Assembly (NCBI GenBank): GCA_016169945.1
Contig: JADLSH010000249.1
Location: forward strand, 2,604,001-2,668,000
Source of the DNA: Trachythela sp. YZ-2020
Lineage: Eukaryota > Cnidaria > Anthozoa > Malacalcyonacea > Clavulariidae
DNA: 64,000 nt
Direction of reading: 5' to 3'
A model generated the notes under the pieces. It was not told the origin of the DNA and made no database searches. It saw nothing but the letters and a program-made list of their open reading frames with translations. The position numbers were made by a program, and so were the translations under genes. This document shows, piece by piece, positions 21,610-32,516 of the stretch; the first letter of the stretch is position 1; the number at the start of each line of letters is the position of its first letter.

Positions 21610-21840
21610 ATTGAAATGGTCCAGTGAAATATACTGATGCAATTCAAAAACTGCAGTTTGTTACTTTGTTTAATTTTCTATTCAAATAATAAAGACAATT
21701 AAGTTAACTTTCAAACCAAGTATGGTAAGTAACTGTGGGAGACATTCAATTCTGGCAATGACAAATGAACATTGCACGTCATTGCATCATGTACTATGAA
21801 TATTTCTCAATTCTCAAATGAATCTCAATTTTAAGCCTCT
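21610..21840 (+). repeat. Direct repeat, copy 1 (partner 22310-22530)
   Basis: Shares GCAATTCAAAAACTG, TTTTCTATTCAAAT, TTTCAAACCAAGTAT and AAATGAACATTGCA in the same order with 22310-22530. The palindromic element at 22059-22240 lies between them. Non-coding. Confidence 0.6.
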
Positions 21841-22058
21841 AAACTTATTCCCTCTTTTCAAACAACTATGACTTGTGCATGCTGCTTTCGATTTTCTAAG
21901 CTCAATACTTTGATTTACGGTATATTTTTCTAAGGTTGTCTTGGTCTGTTGTGTCGTATCGTTCGGGAATGTTCTAATGCCAACACAAGCAAGACACATG
22001 CATTCCAAATGAAAAAGTGGTTACGGAATTATTTATAGTGTTTTCCTTTATGTAATAA

Positions 22059-22240
22059 GCTTCGGGTCTTTAGAATCAACCTACCTGAAAAATACAACAA
22101 GAACTTCGACGTTTCGAGCTAAGGCACTTCGTCTGGGCCCTTCGTCTACACTAACTTCCAAACGAAGGGCCTTCGCTCGAAACGTCAAAGTTCTTGTTGT
22201 ACTTTTCAGGTAGGTTGATCCTAAACTAAAGACCCGAAGC
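22059..22240. repeat. 182-bp palindromic element of the TTCGCTCGAAACG family
   Basis: The core arms CTACCTGAAAAATACAACAA and TTGTTGTACTTTTCAGGTAG pair, as do AGAACTTCGACGTTTCGAGC and GCTCGAAACGTCAAAGTTCT. The palindrome continues outside the core as GCTTCGGGTCTTTAG on the left and CTAAAGACCCGAAGC on the right. This is the clearest copy of the family. Confidence 0.75.
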
Positions 22241-22309
22241 CTATTTTATAGACGCTACCTACACATGCACCACGAAATAGGATATCACAACTGTAGTCTG
22301 TGTAGAAGA

Positions 22310-22530
22310 TTGTTGGATTGATATGGTAAAATATGCTGACGCAATTCAAAAACTGTTTTTCCAATTTTCTATTCAAATGTTAAATTTAATTTTTACCTCC
22401 CATCATGTCTTTTCAAACCAAGTATTGGAAGACATTCAAGTGATTCAGCTATAATAAATGAACATTGCATCATGTAAAATATTTCCAAATGTTATCCACT
22501 TGATATCTTGATTTTATGCTTCCAAACTTA
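22310..22530 (+). repeat. Direct repeat, copy 2
   Basis: Partner of 21610-21840; divergence is substantial, with short indels. Confidence 0.6.
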
Positions 22531-22649
22531 GGGTATATCGTTATATTACGGTCACAAGAGGTGTTGAGGAGAACACTTAGTCCAAGAGAATCCAGAGAAG
22601 AAATCGTCAATTTCTTGTCAGCCACGGACGAATCTTGTATATACGTTCT

Positions 22650-23645
22650 CTGCTAAGCCGCCTCGACCTCTCGAAGATCTTAATCACTCGTTAAAAAGGT
22701 TCTGGGAGGTAGAATCATTCGTGACGAAGCCAGAACATCAAGTTATGTCATATGAAGAGAAATGCGTGTTAACTCGAGTTCGTGAATCCTTAGTCAACGA
22801 TGGAGAGCGTTATAAAGTTGCGGTCCCGTACCAAAAAGATCGTCCTAATCTAATGAATAATTACGAGATAGCCCTACATCGGCTTCAGAACACAGAGAAA
22901 CGATTGTTGAAGAAAGAAGATCTTGGAACTGATTACGCTGCTATTATTCGAAGTTAGCAGCAAAGGGGATACATACATCCACAACATAGAACCGGATGAA
23001 GAAATTAACCCCGAAGGTCGAGTTTGGTTTCCGTGCCTCATTTTCCCGTTTGTCGTCCTGACAGGGCAACGACAAAGACGCGTATTGTGTTCGACGCCAG
23101 CGCGAAGCATCACGGAGTGTGCTTGAATGATGTGATTTTACCTGGTCCGAAACTACAGAGAAGCTTGTTCGACGTGCTGATGCGATTTTGGCGATATCCT
23201 GTTGCCGTGGCGTGCGACATTCGGGAGATGTGTCTGCAAATCGGAATTCCAACTGATGATCGCTCGTATTTCAGATTCTTGTGGAGAGATCTAGAAACCG
23301 GGCGACGACATGGTGTCTATGAATTTGAAAGAGTGGTCGTTGGGGATGCGTCAGCGCCATTTCGTGCACAATTCGTGGCTCAAGAAAATGCTCAGCGCGT
23401 TCAGAAAACAGCGCGTTCAGAAAAAATGCTCAGAAAACGTTCCCCCTCGCTGCGGAGACGGTAGAAAAGTCTACATACATGGACGACTCGTTGGACTCGA
23501 CTCGTACCGAAGAGGAGGCCGTCGAACTGTGTAATCAATTAGACGGGTTGTGGAAGTTAGTAGGCATGGAGCATCGAAAGTGGGTGTCAAATTCCTGCAA
23601 TGTTCTAGAAAGTGTTCCGAGTGAAAAACGAGCAGCCATGGAACT
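22650..23645 (+). pseudogene. BEL/Pao pol: linker and reverse transcriptase, first half
   Basis: The frame from about 22650 reads KPPRPLEDLNHSLKRFWEVE and continues through KRLLKKEDLGTDYAAIIRS. Frameshifted pieces then give RIVFDASAKHHGVCLNDVIL and FRFLWRDLE. The catalytic YMDDS lies near 23473 in STYMDDSLDSTRTEEEAVEL. PP-(K/R)-PLEDLN, FDAS and YxDDxxxS are BEL/Pao hallmarks. At least two frame changes occur (near 22953 and 23030-23060), and a short low-complexity duplication near 23400 disrupts the thumb. The coding sequence is then interrupted by the LINE. Confidence 0.85.
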
Positions 23646-25180
23646 ATGATGATAAACTTTATTTAAAAATCACACGTCTCGTCAACTTTCGCTGATTTCC
23701 ACGAGGGGCGTGTCCATTGCATAAATATATAAATGATAACAAGATAAAAACACAATTTACATATATTTACAATAGTCAACCTAATATTATGGCTATAATA
23801 ATCATATCTACAGTTTATTATGAGAAATTGTGAGCACCGATTCCGCTTTTAAATATTCGCAATGAATCCGAATCACGCAAATCTGCAGGTAAGGAATTCC
23901 AAAATTTCGCCTCATCAGTCCTGGGAAAAGGTATTAATTTTGCAGCGATGTAGAGGAACCCATGAGCTCGTAATCTGAGATATCACTTTTACGCATAAAA
24001 AGATTAACAAGTACTAGTGCGTTAGGGGCCAAGTCGTTTAAAACTTTATACATTTGTACTGCTTAATTTTGACTTGGCTCGTTGAGACTCAAGAGTTTCC
24101 CACCCTAAGGCAGTAATTGCTTCTAATGCAGGGGTATCATTTTTCATACCCATTACTATTCTCGCCGCTCTATTCTGAAGTTTTTGAAGTCGAGTTGAAA
24201 GGCCGATGCCCAAGGTATCCTATACCTCACTGCAATAATCAAAATGAGGGCGAACTAAAGCATTGAAGATAGAGATCAAGGTTTCCCTATCGACAAAGTC
24301 ACGGATTCTTCTTGTAGCTCCTACACCGGAAGTAGCCTTTTTAGCTACGTTTTCAACATGCTTGTTCCAAGACAATTTTTCATCAATTTGAACCCCAAGT
24401 AATCTACTATGGTGAACTTGCTTAATTTTATCTTGATCTATTTTTATATTCGGGTGATTAGTAAGGTTCTTTAATCTATGATTTGAACCAATAAGTATAA
24501 ATTCGGTTTTTAAAGAATTGAGACTCGATTTATTGGCCAAAAGCCATGCATGTACACAAAGAAGATCGTTATTCGTGGCCAACTCAACTTCCTCTATAGA
24601 CTCACCAGCTACCGTAAGATTGGTGGCATCGGCAAATAACCGAGGGGTAGCTTCATGAAGACATTCCGGAAGATAATTTATACATAAGAGGAAGAGAATT
24701 GGACCAAGAATGGATCCCTGAAGAATGCCGCATGTCACATGCCGCTCAGATGACATTGCATCTCGCAGTTGCATTTCTGTTTGCGATCAGACAAATATGA
24801 TTGTATCATGCGGGTTAAAGCGCTGCCAGCGATACCGTAAAGTTCAAGTTTCCGCACCAGAATATCATGGTTTACGGTATCAAAAGCCTTTTTTAAATCC
24901 AATAACACAACCAAATTAAACATTTTGCGGTCCATATTAACGTACCAACTATTCGTGCAATCCAAAAGAGCCGAAGCAGTTGAATGAGATTTACGAAAAC
25001 CAAACTGGTGTTCACAAAGTATCGAGTTATCGTCAAGATATTCATAGATCTGATCATACATAATTCTTTCCATAACTTTACTTATTGCAGGTAAGATTGA
25101 GATTGGCCTATAATTTTCAGGGAGATCTTGTGGACCCTTTTTATGAAGTGGTAGAAGTCTAGCAGCTTTCCATTCATACT
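23646..25180 (-). pseudogene. CR1/Jockey-type LINE, 5'-truncated, inserted in BEL pol
   Basis: Reading from about 25177 down: WKAARLLPLHKKGPQDLPEN, YRPISILPAISKVMERIMYD, FGFRKSHSTASALLDCTN and LVVLLDLKKAFDTVNHDIL. After a frame break come GILQGSILGPILFLL and RLFADATNLT. The catalytic FADD is changed to FADA, so the RT would be inactive even if whole. The C-terminal part continues LLGVQIDEKLSWNKHVENV and SIFNALVRPHFDYCSEV to 24220, then a 3' UTR ending near 23646. ACTAT borders both sides, a possible short duplication. Endonuclease and the first part of RT are absent. Confidence 0.85.
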
Positions 25181-25181
25181 A

Positions 25182-26715
25182 TACCTTCAATTAAAACTTT
25201 GGGGGTTTTGTGGTTAGCGAAGGAGGACGTGTTTTCGTTCCAAGTAGAGGAGGTTCTGCAAACGCACTTTACCAAGAGATCCTTACTAAGTCGAGTGGCG
25301 AAGGTGTTCCATCCGTTGGGGTTCCTATCTCCTTTCGTGGTACGCGCGAAAATCGTGTTGCAAGAATTATGGTCGCGAGGAATTGGATGGAACGATCCAG
25401 TTGCTGATGACATTTATTACCAGGCCAAAACTTGGTTAACGGAGTTGGAAAGTCTCGAATCGATAAAAATCCCTCGATGTTCAACAACGAAGAATCCATG
25501 ACCATCCACACTTTCGTAGATGCCTCGAAAGTCGCTTACGGAGCTGTTAGCTACTTAAGAACTGAGCATACGGACGACGTATTGATGTCAACATAATTGC
25601 GTCGAAAACTCGGGTGGATCCATTAACACCAGTGAGTATTCCACGACTAGAGTTATTGGCAGGGGTTTTGGGCTTACAGTTGAAATTGGTCATTACAAGA
25701 GCGTTGGAGATCCCGGTTTCTATGGTGCGGTTTTGGTGCGATAGCATGAATGTGCTACTTTGGATCCGTGGACGAGGCCGACAATTTCGACCGTTTGTGG
25801 CAAATGGAGTTGGCTTGATTCAAAGTCATACCAATCCTGAGCAATGGCAGTACGTTGCAACACAGGAAAATCCTGCTGATTTATCTTCTTGGGGAAGCAA
25901 AGCTTCGCAGTTGATCTCCGGTGAATTCTGGTGGCGAGGTCCTTCGTTCCTGCAGAAGGTGGAGTCAGAATGGCCAATGAAGAAAGTCGTGAAAAATGTG
26001 GGCACTGATGGCGAGATAGAGAGAGTGATGATTTGTTTTCAACAGCATACCATTGTTTCCAACGATCCGGCGTGGAGGTTAAATCCAACAAGATGGTCCA
26101 GTTGGCAACGATTATCTCACATCCTGGTTTGGGTATTGAGATTCATCCATAATTGTCGAGTCAAGAGCGAAAAACTATAACACAGTGCGTTAATGCCGGA
26201 AGAAGTTAAAGAAGCACAGCTTTGCATAATCCGCGATGCACAGAAGAGGAGTTAAGGAGTACGAGTCAATCCGAGGTGGAAAGCAACTTTCAACGAAGAG
26301 TAAGCTACTAAAGTTAATGCCAAAAATTGACGAGGACGGAGTACTTCGGTGTGATGGTCGATTATGCTACGCGGAATTCCTGGCATACGAAGTTAGTTAT
26401 CCAGTTATCTTACCGAGAGGCAGTCGGGTGGCCAAACTGATCGTCAAGCATTATCACGAGGTTGGACGACATATCCTGGGTACCAACCATATTGTGGCGA
26501 GCATTAGCAACCAATACTGGATCGAAGCTGCACGGGTGGAAATACGAGCGTGGGAGAAGGAATGTAATGAATGTACAAGAAGAAAGGCGAAGACAGTAAA
26601 TCAGGTCATGGCGCCGCTCTCGTTAAACCGAGTACAGTTGCCATTAAAAGCGTTTTCGTGGGTCTCTGTTGACTTTGGTGGACCATTCATTACGGTTCAA
26701 GGAAGAGGAAAATGA
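25182..26715 (+). pseudogene. BEL/Pao pol: RNase H and integrase first part
   Basis: Resumes after the LINE with PSIKTLGVLWLAKEDVFSF and LSRVAKVFHPLGFLSPFVVR, then TIHTFVDASKVAYGAVSYL (RNase H) in a shifted frame, PVSIPRLELLAGVLGLQLKL and ENPADLSSWGSKA. The frame from 26236 gives KLMPKIDEDGVLRCDGRL and an HHCC-type zinc region (VKHYHEVGRHILGTNH ... CNECTRRKAK). The integrase core begins AFSWVSVDFGGPF before a stop at 26713. All are typical BEL/Pao modules in the usual order. Frameshifts near 25500, 25595 and 26180 break it. Confidence 0.85.
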
Positions 26716-27010
26716 AGGGAAAAACAATGGCTCTGTTTATTTACCTGTTTGCTGTGTCGGGCTGTTCACTCTGAAATGGCATGTGGACTTGATATGGACA
26801 GTTTTTTTAGATGTTTGACTCGGATGACAGGTCGTAGGGGTTATCCTCTAGAGATGGTTTGATGGTTTTCCGCTGACCAGACTCGTGGATATTGGCCGTT
26901 GGGTCGGGTGTAGGAAATTTTCCCTGGTAAAGACGGACATGCATGTTCGTGTGGCAAAAGTCCAAGTGGGACGTGATACAATTGCAAGACCAATAACAAA
27001 ATTAGCACCA
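26716..27010 (+). pseudogene. BEL/Pao pol: integrase remnant and C-terminal domain end
   Basis: [20 protein letters not shown] continues the integrase core, but most of the core is deleted; the sequence jumps to FPGKDGHVRVAKVQVG and ends ITKLAPLD with a stop at about 27009. This ending is the usual C-terminus of BEL/Pao polyproteins. Frame changes are needed to read it. Confidence 0.7.
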
Positions 27011-27081
27011 CTGGACTAGTAATAAAACTTTGCCAGTTACTACTGACAAATGAGGCGGAGGAATGTTGAGGAGAACACTTA

Positions 27082-27286
27082 CGCCTGTATTCTAAAACCT
27101 TACTCACACTCACACTCAAAGAGTGGAGGTTCAATCTGAGCTTCCCTTGAGTGTCAGTGCTGTTTTTGAATAGCTGGAGGGTTAGTGCCGTACCATACTA
27201 TGTGAGTACTCACCCTCCAGCTATTTAAAAATAGCACTGACACTCAAGGGAAGCTCAGATTGAACCTCCACTTTCTAACGTCCCTT
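27082..27286. mobile_element. Harbinger-related MITE in the BEL 3' LTR, right end lost
   Basis: The left end CGCCTGTATTCTAAAACCTT then ACTCACACTCACACTCA is the same terminal type as the PIF/Harbinger element at 45270. TTA precedes it. Inside is a large hairpin (arm TGGAGGTTCAATCTGAGCTT, mate AAGCTCAGATTGAACCTCCA). The right arm stops at CCACTTTCTAACG, where LINE sequence begins, so the MITE was cut by the later LINE. Confidence 0.72.
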
Positions 27287-27289
27287 TCT

Positions 27290-29566
27290 AACGCATATAA
27301 TAAACACAAGCAAGTTTGATTCATACAAAGAAATGTAGATGAAATGTGGCGGTTATGGAAAACATTCTTTGTAGATGTGCTGGATAAACATGCCCCTGTG
27401 AGAGTAAAAAGACTAAGAAAAGGGGGTAATATTCCTTGGGTAAGCCGGGAAGTAAAGGAAAAATTATTTAAAAGAGATGCTCTTAAGCGTAAAGCAATAA
27501 AGACAAATAAAGAAGAAGACTGGAGACTATATAAGTCATCTAGAAATGTTGCTAACACTGCTTTGCGCAGTGCTAAAAGAGATTATTATGCAAACAAATT
27601 CACAAATAATAAACAGAATCCTAAATATGCTTGGAGAACAATAAACGATATATTAGGTCGAAACAGAAAACAGACTACGATTAATGAAATTAAACTTCCA
27701 GGTAAAACTGTTACATCGACCGACGAATTAGTCGACATTTTTAATGATCATTTTAGTAATATTGGCCCAAAGCTTGCTGAGTCTATTCCAAATGACAATG
27801 ACGTTAGTTTTCGAGATTTTATTACTCAACAAAAATCTAAGACAAAGAACAGTTTCTCATTTCGACCAGTGAGTGTAACATTGGTTTACACTCTTCTAGT
27901 TAATTTGTCTACCACCAAAGCGACTGGAATGGATAACATTTCAGCTAAAATTCTACAAGTAGCAGCTCCAGTTATTGCACCTTCTCTTACTGAGATTTTT
28001 AATATGTCAATTGACTCGGATCAATTTCCTTCTGATTGGAAAGCTGCAAGGGTTATTCCATTGTTTAAGAAAGGTCAGCGGTCCATGTTGGACAACTATA
28101 GACCGATATCAATCCTTCCTGTAGTAAGTAAACTTATGGAAAGAATTATGTATGATCAAATGTATGAGTATCTTAACCAGAATAATCTTTTCTCAAAACA
28201 CCAATTTGGTTTCAGACCTTATCATTCCACAACTACTACATTATTGGATTGTACGAACGAATGGTATACCAACATGGACCGTGGGCTGTATAACTTAGTT
28301 ATTTTTCTTGACCTAAAAAAAGCATTCGATACAGTCGACCACGAAATACTGTTAAGTAAGTTTGAAATGTATGGTTTCCAAAGGAAAGCATTAAATCTTT
28401 TACGTTGCTATTTGACGCACCGAACTCAAAGTTGTCAATTGGCCAGTATACTCTCGGTGGAGAAAGAAATCATTTGTGGCATTCCTCAGGAAGTATACTC
28501 GGCCCTCTCTTATTTATTATGTATATAAATGATTTGCCAAGCTGCCTAGAACGCACAACTCCAAGAATGTTTGCTGATGATACTAACTTAACGGCAGTAG
28601 GCAGAACAATTAGTGAGGCGGAAGAGAGGGCGAGCGTAGACATGAGGAATGTTCAGAAATGGCTTTGTGCAAATAAACTAAGTCTAAATATAATGAAAAC
28701 CGAGTATGTTGTAATTGGAACACGACATAAAATAAGTAATATTGATACCCATCAAGGAGTTAAAATAAATAATCAATTGATTAAAAAGTTAAAAATACCA
28801 AAGCTCTTGGAGTTGAATTAGACGAAAACTTGAGTTGAGAAAACACATTAACCATATTAGCAGTAAAATATCATCAGGTATTGGGGCTATTAGAAAAATG
28901 AGGAGTATGTCGAACAAGACATTTTGATAAAAGTTTATAATGCCTTAATCCAACCTTATTTTGATTATTGCTGTGAAGTATGGGATACACTTAATAAAGG
29001 CCTAAGCGAACGTCTACAGAAATTCCAAAACAGAGCGGCTAGGTTGATCATGAACTTAAAAATGAACATGGTCAGTCTATTTTGGCACGAAAATCTCTAG
29101 GCTGGGTAACACTTGAAGAGCGTAGGGCACAAATGAAAGCCAGGCTCATGTACAAGACAGTTAATGGTTTAGCCCCCCAACGACTATGCGAAGCTTTCCA
29201 AAATCTGAATACCATTCATGACCATAATCTGAGAGGTTCTTCAACAAGGTTTTATATTCCAAGACCAAAAACGGAATCCTTAAAAAAAAGCTTCCAATAT
29301 TGTGGGGCTAAACTATGGAATCAGATACCTGAAGAGATACGCAATTCGGTTTCGTATAATTCGTTCTGTAAAAAGCTATCTTCCTCGACCTTAATCTCGA
29401 CTTAAAGTAGTAGTTAATTTTTTGTCTAAATAGGTATATAATTGTATTTGTTATGTATGTAATATTAGAGCTAGTATATAAATAATAATTTGTAAGTACA
29501 CATCCCTTTTGGAAATCAGCTTTTGCTGAAAAGGCCAATGTGTTTAAATAAAGTTGATCTATCTAT
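27290..29566 (+). pseudogene. CR1/Jockey-type LINE, 5'-truncated, multiple frameshifts
   Basis: The frame 27344-28500 contains VDVLDKHAPVRVKRLRKG, IPWVSREVKEKLFKRDALKR, FPSDWKAARVIPLFKKG, YRPISILPVVSKLMERIMYD and LVIFLDLKKAFDTVDHEIL. A single-base loss after IPQ (near 28490) shifts the frame to GSILGPLLFIMYINDL and an intact catalytic MFADDTNLT. Further frame breaks near 28795, 28835, 28905 and 29065 separate pieces ending KSLGWVTLEERRAQMKARLM and KLWNQIPEEIRNSVS (to 29405). The 3' UTR ends with an ATAAAGTTGATCTATCTAT tail. The endonuclease domain is missing. Same clade as the LINE at 23646. Confidence 0.88.
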
Positions 29567-29570
29567 ATTT

Positions 29571-32516
29571 ATGCCACCGAAAAAACCCAGCTTTAAGGTG
29601 GAATGCCTTGTTTGCAATGTTACATTTGACTCGGACTATTTTCAAACTCTGAAAATTTCTGCATGATGACGATGTTTGCATGAACGCCTCTACTAACGTC
29701 AAACAGCAAAACTGAAATGGCTTATTTAGTGCGATTATTTGTGTATCCTATCAAGTTAACGCCGCGCTGGCCGATTGCGGTAAACGTCAAGCTTAAACTC
29801 TTTATTACCCCGATTAAGCGCCGCACTATAGTTAGACAGGTGCGGCGCTTATTAAATTATTTTAATCCTAGGTGCGGCGCTTAACCGGGAGCGGCGCTAA
29901 AACGAGCATTTACGGTATATGCTGTAACAAATATACTGCTGCGTGGATTTGATTTGGCTTAACACAGGCAGCTGCTTCATCAGCTTCTTCAAAAAGAGTA
30001 AACTGACTGCAACAATTAGAACCTGAAGAGCAGACGATTGACGCGACGGAACATACCCCAACCTGTCCATCTGGGGACGAGGTTAAAAAACCGGACGGTC
30101 CTGTAATAAAACGTACCGCTCCAACTGCGATTGATGAGACGAAGGGACCTGATGCAACCGCTCTAACTAGGATTGAGAAAAATGAGCCTGCTACAACCGT
30201 TTCAACTTCAGCTGACGAAAACATCACAGTCACAGTGATAGAGGAAAAGCAGGAAACTGTGTATACTCGTCCCCATCCACAAGCACAGCTGGCTCCAGAT
30301 TATGAAATCGAAGCTATTAGAAGAAATTCTTCAGATCGAAAGGCAAGAAGAAACCTCGGATTGCTCGGAGATTGAAACTGATCATGAATCTGTGGATGGT
30401 TCGGATAGTGCGTTGGGCAGATAGGCTCTCTTATCACCCACATGACTCTCATGAAGCAAAACATAGCGAAGTGCACTGTTGCAAGTCCAGAAACTTTCTT
30501 ACACGATGCAAAAGAAGCAGCGCAGACCTGTAAAGAAATGGCAGTAAGATTGGAAAGAAGTGTAGAGCAGGCTCTGGCAAAAAGCGATGAAGAAAAAGTT
30601 CTCGTTCTTGAAAACAACTTACCAGAGGCTGTTCCTAGTGATCCGGCGGGACTGAGACCACCAAACATGACAAAGTCACAGATAATGTATTTGGCTCAGG
30701 TCGGTGCGCAACAACCTAAGCTTTTTAATTACCCCCAAGATAAGTAAATCAAGGCAAATCATAAGCAAAACCGTTTTTGCGCAGCTTGGTTTTCTCAGTA
30801 TCCATTGTTGGAGTACAGCATCGAAAAGGACGCTGTTTTTTGTTTTGTTTGCCAGATTTTCCCTACTGGTCCAGATCGAGAACGGTCAGAACAGAATTGG
30901 TGTACCACTGGTGTCAGAAAGTGGGACAAGATGAAGAGTAGAGGTGTCGGTAAGCCTGGGAAACTTTCTCATAATTTCTCGTCAAAAGCGCCGGCACAAG
31001 GCATCGTTATCAGATTACGTCCACTTTATGAGTAGTAATTCTCTTGTTGACATGGGTAGACAGCATGCGTGCAGAGGGCAAGATAAATCAATTCAAAATG
31101 GCGGCTCTGTATAGAACTAATACAGGAAAAATGATTTTTCAGCATTAGCATATGCTAATAAAGCTCAACGTACACAGGATATAGTTTTGGCTTTAGATAT
31201 TCCTTATTCCCGGCTGCTGAAAGCTTGGTACAGCATTGTAGTACTATAGAAACCTCTACATCCAACGTGTGAACATCCTATTGTGTCTGTCTACCTAAGT
31301 GAACTAACATTCGTGGACTTGCTTAAATCTACAATTTATGTAATTTTGAGCCTGCAGGTCAAACCGCATACTGTATTGGATTTCTAGCCATGATTCACTA
31401 CTTGACAAGGAAATTCGCACCAAGGCAATTCAGATGGAAGAAGACATGGAAAACAACCGAAGTGTCATAAAGTTAATACTTGACCTTTGTCGGACGATGG
31501 CAAGACAAGGCATATCTTTTCGTGGCCCGCAATCGGACGCCGATGGTAATTTTACCCAGCTTCTTTCCCTCTTGTCTAGACATTGCCCTAAGTTGAACCA
31601 GTGGATGAACAATAAGCACAAGAGAGCCTACAAAGTCACTTAAACCAGTCCGCAGTCGCAGAATGAGTTCCTCTCCCTCCTAGGTTCAGAAGTGAAGGAT
31701 AGAATAACGAAAGAGATCAACGATGCCGATGTCTTCTCAATAATGGCAGACACAACGCCCGACGTCAGTCACAAATATCAGATGAGCGTCATTTGCAGAT
31801 ACGTGGACCACGATGGTGCTGTTCGAGAACGTCTTATCGACATGAAAGAAATTCGAGACAAAACAGGAGCAGGACAAGCTACAGCTGTTGTACAATCAGT
31901 TGATAACAAAGGATTAGATAATGCCAGAATTGCCTTCCAGTCGTATGATTTTACCAACAGTATGTCCGGAGAACATAATGGCATGCAAGCAATCGTCTCC
32001 CGGCAACTTGGTAGAGACGTGCCGTATATCCCATGCCAAGATCACCGATCGAATACCATCAATGAACATGCTTGCGCAGCTAGCCCCATTGTTCCAGAGC
32101 TTTTGGACACACTTCAAGCGACATACGCTTTTTTCTCTGGCAGTACAAAGAGACATAGCATTTTACACGACGAACTTGAAAACGTTGAAAACTCATTGAA
32201 ACTACGAAATCTTTCGCTTACAAGATGGACAGCTAGAGCAGAATCTCTTCGAGCTATGTGGATTTCGTACGAGGCAGTGCTTGATGTCCTTCAGAGAATT
32301 TCAAACACAGTTTATGTTGATACGAAAGGAAAAGCTGCTGCAATTGGCCTGTCGTCTAAACTTCTCCGTGCCGACTTCGTAGTGTGCTTAATGTTCATGA
32401 GCATGATGCAAAATCTTTGGACAAAATCTAGTCGCGCGCTTTTCTTAACTCTCACAACATTCCCGCGTGTTTGGATCAGGCCATCCAAACACGGAAACCA
32501 TAAAGTAATTGTATAA
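29571..32516 (+). pseudogene. hAT-type transposase remnant (TTF zinc finger and DUF4371-like)
   Basis: Pieces in order: an N-terminal start MPPKKPSFKVECLVCNVTF at 29571; an acidic, Pro/Thr-rich open stretch 30020-30378; MTLMKQNIAKCTVASPETF to LFNYPQDK at 30442-30747; a TTF-type finger (LLEYSIEKDAVFCFVCQIF, near 30808-30910); then MEEDMENNRSVIKLIL (31434). The longest frame, 31692-32420, carries VFSIMADTTPDVSHKYQMSV, IPCQDHRSNTINEHACA and SLTRWTARAESLRA, the DUF4371/hAT catalytic region. The C-terminal dimerisation domain is not found; the frame decays after 32420. A 29.7-29.92 kb insertion and frameshifts near 30760, 31010 and 31100-31370 also break it. Confidence 0.8.
29697..29925. repeat. 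GC-rich inverted-motif insertion in the hAT remnant
   Basis: AAGCGCCGCAC near 29816 and GTGCGGCGCTTA near 29840 and 29871 are inverted, in sharp contrast to the AT-rich surroundings, and the protein match stops on one side and resumes on the other. Boundaries uncertain. Confidence 0.45.

Larger units (their letters stand above)
22562..27081 (+). mobile_element. BEL/Pao LTR retrotransposon, deleted and nested
   Basis: TGTTGAGGAGAACACTTA occurs at 22562 and again at 27064, and is taken as the start of the two LTRs. Between them lies only pol from just before RT to the C-terminal end; gag and protease are missing. The element is split by a minus-strand LINE (23646-25180), and the right LTR is cut after 18 bp by a MITE. 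Several stops and frameshifts show it is dead. Confidence 0.8.

Noticed and set aside
29910..30233. 107-codon frame on the minus strand
   Set aside because: It is the shadow of the acidic Pro/Thr-rich plus-strand frame of the hAT remnant.
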